DNA from: Robinsoniella peoriensis
GTDB taxonomy: Bacteria > Bacillota > Clostridia > Lachnospirales > Lachnospiraceae
NCBI RefSeq assembly: GCF_000797495.1
Contig: NZ_JTGN01000010.1
Span: 156,998 to 220,997, forward strand
Length of the DNA stretch: 64,000 nucleotides
Direction of reading: 5' to 3'
Shown here: one piece after another, positions 34,410 to 42,351 of the stretch
Numbering within the stretch: position 1 is the first letter of the stretch
Layout: each line of letters starts with the position of its first letter
Notes under the pieces: generated by a model
Database searches by the model: none
The model's input: the letters and a program-made list of their open reading frames with translations, nothing else
Told to the model about the DNA's origin: nothing
Position numbers and translations under genes: made by a program

Positions 34410-35285
34410 ATGGGGAATATGATGAGAAAACGGCAAAAAAAGTCAAACAGAAGAATTGAATCAAAACGGGCTGTAATCGGGAAAAATATCATCTCGGTAA
34501 TCCTGGTTATTTACACCTTTTTATCTATCTTTTTAATCGGAAATACGATCCTTTCATCTTTTAAGACAAAACAGGATCTGATCAATAATACCATAGGTTT
34601 TCCGAAAGAATTTACAATGAATAATTTTAAAATTGTTCTGGGGGATGATGGATTTTTACGCTACTTTTTTAACAGTATTTTTCTGGTTGGAGTCTCTTTA
34701 ATGCTATTGGTTATAGTGGCTTCCATGGTTGCATACGGACTTGCCCAGTATCGGTTTAAGAGCCGTAAATTTTTGCAGACCTATTTTTTAGTGGGGCTTA
34801 TGTTTCCTATCCAGTTGGGAATACTGCCACTGTATATCATGCTTTCCAGGCTTCATCTGACTAATAATCTGCTGGGATTGGCGCTGATCTATACTGCAAA
34901 TATGTCTTTTCCGGTGTTTGTCTTTACGAAATTCTTTAATGAATTGCCGGAATCCCTGATTGAGTCGGCGCGAATTGACGGAGCAGGGGAGTTTCAGATA
35001 TTTAAAAGCATCATTACACCTATTTCAAAACCGGTAATTGCTACCGTTGGGCTTTTAAACTTTGTTACGATCTGGAATGATTTTTATCTGCCGCTGGTAT
35101 TTTTGACAAAGGCTTCTGTGCGAACTCTTACGCTGGGCGTATATTCCTACACTGCAAATTTTCTTGCAAATTGGAATAAGGTTTTTGCAGCAGCAACTGT
35201 TGCGCTGATTCCTGTCATTATTATATATTTTCTTTTCTCGGATCAGATTGTGGCAGGGCTTACAGGCGGAGCCGTGAAGGGGTAG
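34410..35285 (+). CDS. Sugar ABC transporter permease, MalG/UgpE-type
   Basis: A 291-residue membrane protein with six predicted segments. The EAA loop is LIESARIDGAGEFQIFKSIITPI, and it has the usual C-terminal end SDQIVAGLTGGAVKG. It has a basic N-terminal extension (MRKRQKKSNRRIESKR). The ribosome binding site AGGAGGGG is ideal. Together with the upstream permease it forms the transmembrane channel of the glycan importer. The next gene, a glycoside hydrolase, starts about 70 bases downstream and is likely in the same operon. Confidence 0.92.
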   Translation: MGNMMRKRQKKSNRRIESKRAVIGKNIISVILVIYTFLSIFLIGNTILSSFKTKQDLINNTIGFPKEFTMNNFKIVLGDDGFLRYFFNSIFLVGVSLMLLVIVASMVAYGLAQYRFKSRKFLQTYFLVGLMFPIQLGILPLYIMLSRLHLTNNLLGLALIYTANMSFPVFVFTKFFNELPESLIESARIDGAGEFQIFKSIITPISKPVIATVGLLNFVTIWNDFYLPLVFLTKASVRTLTLGVYSYTANFLANWNKVFAAATVALIPVIIIYFLFSDQIVAGLTGGAVKG

Positions 35286-35358
35286 GTGCGATATGATATA
35301 TGATATGCTGGACGGTTTTTAAAAAATACGATTATTGTACAGACCAGGAGGTATTATG

Positions 35359-38175
35359 ATGGAGGGAAAGTGGATCTGGATTTCAGAACATCAGGAATCG
35401 GAAAATGAAAGGGGCTGCTTTACCGCAGAATTTTATGCCGGGTGGGAGCCGGAGGATATAAAACTAATGATCTGCGGGGTTACCAGATACATTGTTTATT
35501 TAAACGGAAAAGAAATCGGACGGGGACCGATCCGTTCCGGACCGGGTGAATTATTTTATGATTTGTATGATATGACCCCGGATGTTAAGCCTGGCAGCAA
35601 CTTTCTTGCAGTGCGGGTGTGGAGTTACGGATGGTCTACCTATCAGACTGTTGCAGAAGAGGGGAAAGTATGGTTTCAGGTTGCTTCCAATGATGAAGTA
35701 TTAACAGCTTCCGGGGAGAAAACGAAATGTGCAAAAGACAGCGGCCATATTTCTCATACGGTAAAGAGAAATGTGAACCTGGGCTTTGGAGATTATTACA
35801 ATGCCAATAAATTTGACAGCCGGTGGATGGAAGAACTGGAGATATCAAAAAACTGGGGAACAGCCAGGGTATTGGAATACAGCCAGGGCAGGTTAAAAAA
35901 GAATCCGCTGCGTCAATTCCAGAGGGAGGCAAAGACCCCTGCAAAGATTAAAAGGATACAGGAGGTAATGCCGGGGTGCCAGCAATTTTCTGTAAATACA
36001 AGAAATGCTTTCTTCCCGGGGCGCAAAGATGCAGACGAGACGATATTTTCCGGGTTTTTGGGGTGTGAGATTATTGTACCACAGGATATGGAGGGTGTGA
36101 TTGCATTTCCAAACAGGACCTGGAATGGGATAATCGGGGATTTTACTATAGATGGAAAGCTGTATGAGGTTTCCAATGAACATAGGGAAATACCGGTATT
36201 TCTAAAAGAAGGAAAGCACTTCTTCCTGCTGCAGATATCGGGGAAATTTGATGATTTATATTGCCATATGGAATTTTGCTTTCCGGAGAAGCTGATGGTG
36301 GCAGGAAACTTTTTCGTAAAAGGGCCTACATCCAGAATCGTTCCAGTGGTTGATGGATATAAAAGGGTATATGGAGGTTTGGATGAATATAACCGGCTGG
36401 AGGATTATCCGGATATTCATAAACGTTTATTCACGGTATCCTCACTGGAAGAAATGGTGGAGGCAGGAGGTCCGGTTACCTACATAGAGCCGCAGTATAT
36501 TTTTAGTGATGCATATATCTACTCCCTGGCGAAGAGAGATAAAGTAGTTGCAGAATCAGCCGTGGAGCCCCGGCATCTGGGAATGCTGTGGGACAATCAG
36601 GAAATTACCGTGTTAGACCCTCCGGTATCCAATGGCTGGAACCGGATGATTGTGGACTTCGAGGATATCTACGCCGGGAGTCTGGAATTTACAATAAAAG
36701 CGCCGGCGGGAACTATTTTAGATATCTACTGCTTTGAAAATATGTATCAGGGGGAGATCGATTATACCATAGGTCTGAATAACAGCGTGCGTTACATCTG
36801 TAAAGAAGGATGGCAGTCATACCGTTGTATGGCACGTATGGGGATGCGTTATGCCATGCTGACCTTCCGGGAATGCAGGAATATAGTGATGATTCGGGAT
36901 TTCGGAGTCAGCTATGCAACTTATGCGCCCAGTAATTTCGGAGGATTTGCTTGTGATGACTATCTGTTAAACCGGATTTTTGAAATGTGCCGCCATACCC
37001 ATCAGCTTTGTATGGAAGATAGTTTTACGGACTGTCCAACTTATGAACAGGCTTTCTGGATTGGAGATGCAGGCATCAGTGCCGTTACAAATGCCTACCT
37101 TTTTGGAGAATATGACCTGATAAAGCACAGTATAGAGCTCTCTGCAGAAGCCAGGGCAAATACACCCCTGCTAAATGCTTTGACACCTACGGACTGGAAT
37201 ACTTCTATTCCAATGTGGACCATGAACTGGATCATCTCAATTTTCGAGTATGCAAAGGTGAGCGGCGATACAGCTATCTTCCCGCAGATGTATGGTGTGG
37301 TAAAAGAAACCCTGAATTATTATGCAGGATTTATACAGGAGGACGGAGGTTTCTTAATTAATGCCTGGAATATGATGGATTGGGCAGATATGGATATTCA
37401 TAATCATGGTGTAGTTACGGGACAGCAGGCTGTTCTGGCATATTGTTACGGATTAGCTGCAGCGTATGCGGGAAAAAGTGATCATGAGGAAGACGCAGCC
37501 TATTTTGGGGACTGCAGAATGAGGCTTTTAGCTTATATGGATACGAAGCTCTGGGATTCTGATAAAAAAATGTATCGGGACGGCTATTCTCCCCAGTATG
37601 GACCTTCCCGTACATTCAGCATACAGACACATATTCTGCTGCTGCTTTATGGCGGAATCCTGGATGAAGATAAGAAGAAAATAGCAGAGGATTACATTCT
37701 TCATGCTCCAAAGGAAATGATACAGGCCGGTTCTCCATTTATGCTTTATTACCAGTATGAGTGTCTGGTGAGACAGGGCAGACTGCAGGATATTATGGAT
37801 GATATTAAAATCCGATGGGGTGAAATGCTGAAATATGATTCCACTACCTGCTGGGAAGTATTTCCGGGCTTTTACGAAGTCAGCAGAACCAGAAGTTACT
37901 GTCATTCCTGGTCGGCTTCACCCGCATATTTTTTCATTAAATATGCCCTTGGGGTACAGATGCTGGAGGCTGGCTTTGCAAAAGTAGAAATAAAAGATCC
38001 GTTATGGGATATGAAGTGGTGCAGAGGAGATGTGCCTACACCTCATGGAGTAATCCATATTGAGTGGAGCAGGGAAAGTGGAAGGAAAGAATGCAGAGCC
38101 AGGATACCGAAGAAAATACAGGTTGTATATGAGGAAAAGTCTGATTGTGAAATGAGGATTCACCGGTTCGGATAA
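35359..38175 (+). CDS. GH78-type alpha-L-rhamnosidase-like protein
   Basis: A 938-residue enzyme without a signal peptide, so it acts in the cytoplasm. The N-terminal beta-domains include an accessory domain typical of bacterial rhamnosidases (YLNGKEIGRGPIRSGPGE). The (alpha/alpha)6 barrel contains the GH78 signature region FTDCPTYEQAFWIGDAG (about residues 555-572) and later TCWEVFPGFYEVSRTRSYCHSWSASP, the usual end of the barrel before a C-terminal beta-domain. It would release terminal rhamnose, or a related sugar, from imported oligosaccharides. Start: AGGAGG precedes two adjacent ATG codons (35356, 35359); I used the second, at seven bases spacing. Exact sugar specificity is inference. 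Confidence 0.82.
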   Translation: MEGKWIWISEHQESENERGCFTAEFYAGWEPEDIKLMICGVTRYIVYLNGKEIGRGPIRSGPGELFYDLYDMTPDVKPGSNFLAVRVWSYGWSTYQTVAEEGKVWFQVASNDEVLTASGEKTKCAKDSGHISHTVKRNVNLGFGDYYNANKFDSRWMEELEISKNWGTARVLEYSQGRLKKNPLRQFQREAKTPAKIKRIQEVMPGCQQFSVNTRNAFFPGRKDADETIFSGFLGCEIIVPQDMEGVIAFPNRTWNGIIGDFTIDGKLYEVSNEHREIPVFLKEGKHFFLLQISGKFDDLYCHMEFCFPEKLMVAGNFFVKGPTSRIVPVVDGYKRVYGGLDEYNRLEDYPDIHKRLFTVSSLEEMVEAGGPVTYIEPQYIFSDAYIYSLAKRDKVVAESAVEPRHLGMLWDNQEITVLDPPVSNGWNRMIVDFEDIYAGSLEFTIKAPAGTILDIYCFENMYQGEIDYTIGLNNSVRYICKEGWQSYRCMARMGMRYAMLTFRECRNIVMIRDFGVSYATYAPSNFGGFACDDYLLNRIFEMCRHTHQLCMEDSFTDCPTYEQAFWIGDAGISAVTNAYLFGEYDLIKHSIELSAEARANTPLLNALTPTDWNTSIPMWTMNWIISIFEYAKVSGDTAIFPQMYGVVKETLNYYAGFIQEDGGFLINAWNMMDWADMDIHNHGVVTGQQAVLAYCYGLAAAYAGKSDHEEDAAYFGDCRMRLLAYMDTKLWDSDKKMYRDGYSPQYGPSRTFSIQTHILLLLYGGILDEDKKKIAEDYILHAPKEMIQAGSPFMLYYQYECLVRQGRLQDIMDDIKIRWGEMLKYDSTTCWEVFPGFYEVSRTRSYCHSWSASPAYFFIKYALGVQMLEAGFAKVEIKDPLWDMKWCRGDVPTPHGVIHIEWSRESGRKECRARIPKKIQVVYEEKSDCEMRIHRFG

Positions 38176-38205
38176 AGGAAAGAGCCTGCAAAAATGCCGG
38201 TAAAT

Positions 38206-38328
38206 TTGACAACATGTCCGAAAGGTGTTACACTTACTCTATCAGCATCTCCTGGTGAAAGGGCGCTGAGGTAAATTAAATATGAACTCGAAACAAGTCA
38301 CTTTTATAATGAAAGTGGCTTTTTTTAT
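38206..38328 (+). ncRNA. Candidate small RNA or attenuated leader
   Basis: TTGACA (38206-38211) and TACACT (38229-38234) are 17 bases apart, a near-ideal promoter. About 60 bases downstream an intrinsic terminator forms from AAGTCACTTT (38295-38304) and AAAGTGGCTT (38312-38321) followed by a run of T. The predicted transcript is about 85 nucleotides and has a structured stretch around CTCCTGGTGAAAGGGCGCTGAG. It could be a stand-alone small RNA or a leader whose terminator controls the peptide gene at 38365. It fits no riboswitch class that I recognise. Confidence 0.5.
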
Positions 38329-38364
38329 TTCCTACAGGGAAAAGAAAGATATGAGGTCAATATT

Positions 38365-38484
38365 ATGGGAGACAAAAATCCAAAAAAAGGCAAGAAGAAA
38401 AAGAAAAGTGCAGTATTGCCATCTGCAGTGACTACAGAAGCAGCTGAACCGGAACTTGTGCAAAAGAAGAAAAAAATACAGTAA
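38365..38484 (+). CDS. Lysine-rich 39-residue peptide
   Basis: An open frame too short for usual gene finders. It encodes a highly basic N-terminus (MGDKNPKKGKKKKKSA), a neutral middle (VLPSAVTTEAAEPEL) and a basic end (VQKKKKIQ). A Shine-Dalgarno-like TGAGG lies eight bases upstream of the ATG. The next gene begins within about 35 bases and the promoter and terminator unit at 38206-38328 lies upstream. The residue order (Lys clusters flanking an Ala/Thr/Glu core) is not random low-complexity translation of A-rich DNA, since the middle uses mixed codons. I do not recognise a family. A small nucleic-acid-binding or membrane-interacting protein, or a substrate of the neighbouring glycosyltransferase-like enzyme, are possibilities. 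Confidence 0.55.
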   Translation: MGDKNPKKGKKKKKSAVLPSAVTTEAAEPELVQKKKKIQ

Positions 38485-38489
38485 GAAAG

Positions 38490-39812
38490 TTGTGTTTGCC
38501 CAATAGAGAGAAGGACAATGTTATCAAAAATAAAAAAATAAATATAGGGATTGGTTTTGTAACAGGCAGAAAGAATTTTCGAAAGGTAGTAAGATCGTAC
38601 CTGAATGACTGGAAAGATTCACAGACGATTGACATCAAAAAATATGCACTTCATTTATTTGTGGCATATGACCTGAAGTTTACCAACACAGAATTGTCGG
38701 ATTATCAGATTGTGGATGAAGAAATACTGGATTTGATAGACTCGGTGCACTATTTGGGAAAAGCAGCCATAGCAAATGAAGCATCTGCCTTAGTTTCAAA
38801 AAAAATTCTGAGTGTCAGAGATGCAAAATTAATCTTTGGTGAAGGATATGCCATGAAGCGTAACGCAGTGCTATATTTCGCCATGTTAAATAAGATGGAT
38901 GAATTGATATTTCTGGACGATGATGAGTATCCTATTGCCAATGTGCAGATGGGTGAAAGTCTAATGTGGGTAGGGCAGTCAGTGCTCGAGTCCCATATTC
39001 AGAATATTAAGGGATCAGATATGACAAACGGCTGTCATTGTGGTTATATCTCTCCAATTCCCAAGATATCTTTCGATGAAAATTTCACGGAACATGATTT
39101 TCAGATCTTTATAGAAGCCATCAGCAATGATATTATTAACTGGGAATCCGTCAGGGAAAAGATGGAGAACGGCGGCGTTACCTATGCAGATATAGGTAAA
39201 ATCGACCATGGAGTTGTCAGTGAAGTAAAAGAAAAAAATGGTATGAAGTTTATATCAGGTGCCAATCTCGGCATTAATCTGAAAGATCCAGACAAACTAT
39301 TTCCGTTTTATAATCCTCCCGGGGCGAGAGGCGAAGATACTTTTTTAAGTACTTGCATTGGAGAGAATATCATTACAAGAATCCCGTGTTATACTTTTCA
39401 TGATGGGTTTTCTGCGTATGGAAGCTTATTATCCGGAGCACTGCCAAATGAACTAAAAGCAATGAAATCCAATGGGGGAAGTATTTCCAAACGATTTTTA
39501 AAAGCATCCATTGGCTGGGTCAGGTATAAGCCTCTTCTGTTATATATTACCCAAAGAGCGAAGTATGAGGACGCAATGGAGAATATTGAAAAGAGTCTGA
39601 AATTTACCATACCGAAAATCTGTAAACATTTTGGGAATGATGATTTTTATGTATTATTAGAAGAATTGGATTTTTTCCGAAAGCACGTAGCTGAACATTA
39701 TCAGGACTTTGAAAATACAAAGCAGGCGTGGATGAGAATTATGCACTCAATGACACTAAATAAGGTGCTGACAACCGTTGACTGCAATTTGGAACTTTCA
39801 GAGTCGGTCTGA
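38490..39812 (+). CDS. Glycosyltransferase-like protein with uncertain start (possible frameshift)
   Basis: A protein of 440 residues as drawn from TTG at 38490. It has a GT-A-like pattern: an opening beta-strand INIGIGFVTGRKNF, then MDELIFLDDDEYP (acidic triad at about 143-145), and later SGANLGINL and PGARGEDTFLSTCIG, where GEDTFL resembles the ED catalytic region of GT2 enzymes. No signal peptide or membrane segment is seen. The TTG start has a poor ribosome binding site. A better signal, GAGAGAAGG followed by ATG at 38518, is one base out of frame across an A5-T-A7 stretch. One extra A would give MLSKIKKINIGIGF, joined in frame. The family call is tentative. Confidence 0.6.
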   Translation: MCLPNREKDNVIKNKKINIGIGFVTGRKNFRKVVRSYLNDWKDSQTIDIKKYALHLFVAYDLKFTNTELSDYQIVDEEILDLIDSVHYLGKAAIANEASALVSKKILSVRDAKLIFGEGYAMKRNAVLYFAMLNKMDELIFLDDDEYPIANVQMGESLMWVGQSVLESHIQNIKGSDMTNGCHCGYISPIPKISFDENFTEHDFQIFIEAISNDIINWESVREKMENGGVTYADIGKIDHGVVSEVKEKNGMKFISGANLGINLKDPDKLFPFYNPPGARGEDTFLSTCIGENIITRIPCYTFHDGFSAYGSLLSGALPNELKAMKSNGGSISKRFLKASIGWVRYKPLLLYITQRAKYEDAMENIEKSLKFTIPKICKHFGNDDFYVLLEELDFFRKHVAEHYQDFENTKQAWMRIMHSMTLNKVLTTVDCNLELSESV

Positions 39813-39849
39813 TATCATTATATCTTTCGCTTTCATGGATAACTAAAAG

Positions 39850-39886
39850 AGTTCCGCTGCCAGTGTTATGGCGCGGAACTTTTTTG
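39850..39886 (+). terminator. Intrinsic terminator after the glycosyltransferase-like gene
   Basis: AGTTCCGC (39850-39857) pairs with GCGGAACT (39873-39880), followed by six T. Confidence 0.85.
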
Positions 39887-39976
39887 TTACTATGTAAGAA
39901 CTTCTTGGCCTGATCGTACCTATGGGGTAATAGTTTCGGATTATGATGTTGGAGTCTCTGTAAGAAGTAATACAAA

Positions 39977-40874
39977 TAAATTTGGGTTTTGCTGATTAAA
40001 GACGCTTTGTAGATGTAGGTAGTGTACGGAAAGATGGGTGTGGGAAACTGGCATGGGCTCCGTCAGCTGGCCGCAGAACTGGTATTTTCTAACCTTTCCG
40101 AAGCGCTTTTTGGCGGCACGCGGGCATTCACCGAGAAATCCTGATGCATTTCTCGGTTCAGTACCCGCTTAGTATCCGATGGGAGCCAGTCGAATACTAT
40201 CCGCCAAAAAACACTCCGGAAAGGTAAGTAAATACTCAGTTCTGCTCTACGCATCCTCCGCCCATGCCAGTTTCCCACACCCATCTTTCCGAGATCCAGG
40301 TTGCCGCCACAAAGCTGGTTTTCTCAGCAGGTTGGAACCCCTGGGCTGTGGCTGGCTGTTCTTTATTGGATGCAGCGCAGTATGTTTCGGCTGTTTGCGT
40401 AAAAGAAGATGGAAGTTTGTTCCTTTTTCTGGTTACAGAATGGAAAACAAATTCTGTTTTCAAGATCAGTTGCTTTACGCCAATCACGTCCGGCATGCCA
40501 CAACCCCAGGGCCCCATCATGCTGAGAAAAGCAGCTTTGTATCAACGAATGCTATCTCGGAAAGAGAAGGGGGCGGACCAGGACATTGGTTTGGAAGGCG
40601 TATAGCAGAGCTGAGCATTTACTTACCTTCCCGAAGTGCTTTTTGGCGGATAGTATTCGACTGGCTCCCATCGGATACTAAGCGGGCAGTGAGCTGCGAA
40701 ATGCATCAGGATTTCGGAGCGAATGCCCGCGTGCCGCCAAAAAGTGCTCCGGGAAGGTTAGAAAATGCCAGTTCTGCGGTAAGCCTTCCAAACCAATGTC
40801 CTGGTCCGCCCCCTTCTCTTTCCGTACACTACCTACATCTACAAAGCGTCATTACTTAGCAAAACCCAAATTTA
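39977..40874. repeat. Compound 0.9-kb palindromic element with two nested hairpin units
   Basis: The outer arms (39977-40034 and 40817-40874, starting TAAATTTGGGTTTTGCT) match over about 57 bp with three mismatches. Inside, unit A has perfect 31-bp arms at 40027-40057 and 40261-40291, and unit B has perfect 42-bp arms at 40558-40599 and 40783-40824. Unit B read in reverse complement is homologous to unit A in its interior (shared TTTTTGGCGG, TAGTATCCGATGGGAGCCAG and GAATACTATCCGCC). The arms of A and B share only CGGAAAGA, yet each pairs perfectly. The centre (40292-40555) is also partly symmetric (CTCAGCA and TGCTGAG). Open frames in this stretch are by-products of the symmetry. Otherwise the 1.1 kb gap holds no gene. 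Confidence 0.85.
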
Positions 40875-40939
40875 ATGTCTAGTAACTTTAAGTCTTATAC
40901 TAACTATATAAGATGTTGGAGGGTCCGCTTTAATTAGAT

Positions 40940-41731
40940 TCAGATAAAGATCTCGGGTTCTTTTTGTGTCTCAGAACAATTTGCAATTAAGAACCCCCTG
41001 AACTTCTTGTAAAATTCTGATTCCATAGCCTTAGCATTCTGCGGGCAGGTTTTTATACAGGCACAGCAATGCAGGCAGCTGCCTGGATCCGTAATATTTT
41101 TCGGATCTTCCCGGTCAATGATACCCATGGGACAGACGGTGGCACAGATTCCACAATTATTGCATGAATCCATAGTAACCGGACCCCATGGAATGCCCGG
41201 GGCGGAACGTTCTTTATAAGGATGGTTTCCCGGAATATGTAATGGTTTTATAGCTTCGTGGGAGTCAATACCAGTGATCTTATCCCGGACGGCTTCAGCA
41301 AATTTTTTAGCTTCTGCGAGGTCAAATACATTGGGGCGTCCGCCTGCAATTTCACTTCCATATGAATGTTCCCCGATAAAAGCACCCGCGCCTGCAGTTA
41401 TAAAGCCCTGCGCTTTCAGCAGATCAGATAATTCAAGAAGAGCATCTTCAAAAGCCCGGTTTCCATAGAGAACAACAGGAATACAAAGCGTCTGGTTCCC
41501 ATGAAGGCGGTGAAACAGATCTTCTAATATTGCGGGGATTCTGCCACCGTAGACAGGGATGCCAACGATCAGCAGATCTTCACTGGCGAAATCGGGGAAG
41601 TCTTTTGTTCTGTCATAGGTTACGTCATGATTATGAATTTTGGTTTGAAAAACAGCAGAAATAGTATCTGTAATTTTTCTTGTGGTGCCGGTGGGGCTAA
41701 AGGTTAAACAGTGTACACTTTTGATATTCAT
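40940..41731 (-). CDS. EFR1-family ferredoxin (flavodoxin-like plus two 4Fe-4S clusters)
   Basis: A 263-residue protein. Residues 1-160 form a flavodoxin-like domain with the FMN phosphate loop SPTGTTRK and GIPVYGGRIP. The C-terminal part carries two tetrads of cysteines, CNNCGICATVCP and CLHCCACIKTCP, binding two 4Fe-4S clusters. Such proteins shuttle low-potential electrons in anaerobes; the partner is unknown. The start is preceded by CCAAGGAGGAATATC on the minus strand. It stands alone between the palindromic element and the valS leader and is transcribed away from valS. Confidence 0.92.
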   Translation of the reverse strand: MNIKSVHCLTFSPTGTTRKITDTISAVFQTKIHNHDVTYDRTKDFPDFASEDLLIVGIPVYGGRIPAILEDLFHRLHGNQTLCIPVVLYGNRAFEDALLELSDLLKAQGFITAGAGAFIGEHSYGSEIAGGRPNVFDLAEAKKFAEAVRDKITGIDSHEAIKPLHIPGNHPYKERSAPGIPWGPVTMDSCNNCGICATVCPMGIIDREDPKNITDPGSCLHCCACIKTCPQNAKAMESEFYKKFRGFLIANCSETQKEPEIFI

Positions 41732-41875
41732 GATATTCCTCCTTGGTTTAGTTGGGGTAAAATGTTAGTTATGTGTTTATTGTACTGCAAATGATTAGGA
41801 AAAGCTACTTGATACGTAAACTATGTACGGACTGCAGAACCGACAGTAAAGATTTACCTATTTTTACAAAATCCC

Positions 41876-41904
41876 TTGACAAATCCCCCCATCTTGATTA
41901 TTAT
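41876..41904 (+). promoter_or_regulatory. Promoter of the valS T-box transcript
   Basis: TTGACA (41876-41881) and TATTAT (41899-41904) are 17 bases apart, directly upstream of the T-box leader. Confidence 0.75.
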
Positions 41905-41910
41905 GGAAAA

Positions 41911-42245
41911 TATATCACAAAAGATATCATAATAAAAAGGTAGTGAGAAAGAGGAGTACATTCAAAACCCTGACAGAGAGAATATTTCATCGGCTGGAAG
42001 AATATTCAAGGCAGTGTGAATGGAAGGTAGCTTTTGAACCGGAGGATTGAACCGGATGAAATTGTGGATAACCTGGCGGATTTGCCGGATATCTGTGGAT
42101 AAGATTTCATCGTAAAGTAGATTTTCACGTATCATCCACGTTATCGGATGACTGAGATGTATTTGCAGAAGATTTCTGTAAATATAAATAAAGGTGGTAC
42201 CGCGGATTATTCGCCCTTTGCAGAAGCAAGGGGCATTTTTTTATG
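41911..42245 (+). promoter_or_regulatory. T-box riboswitch leader controlling valS
   Basis: Stem I elements are visible (AGAGAG and CGGCTGGAAG). The invariant T-box sequence AAGGTGGTACCGCGG lies at 42191-42205. The competing terminator is formed by GCCCTTTGC (42213-42221) and GCAAGGGGC (42226-42234), followed by seven T. The likely specifier is GTA (42027-42029), a valine codon in the context GGAAGGTAGCTTTTGA, consistent with the valyl-tRNA synthetase gene downstream. Uncharged tRNA-Val would stabilise the antiterminator and allow read-through. The specifier assignment is by position and not by folding. Confidence 0.92.
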
Positions 42246-42351
42246 CAAAATCAGGCAGGGAAATGGGAATCCGTATATTTTATAACCCATATATGTATGT
42301 GCAGAGGGATCTGCACGGGCAGCTAAAAATGAAAAAGGAGATAATAGGACA

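Noticed and set aside
38176..38330. Known riboswitch ahead of the peptide gene
   Set aside because: I compared by memory with fluoride, guanidine, THF, PreQ1, c-di-GMP and SAM classes and found no convincing match, so only a candidate RNA is reported.
40179..40859. Open frames of 226, 113 and 94 residues in the palindrome
   Set aside because: They run through inverted repeats on both strands, have unlikely composition and no ribosome binding sites.
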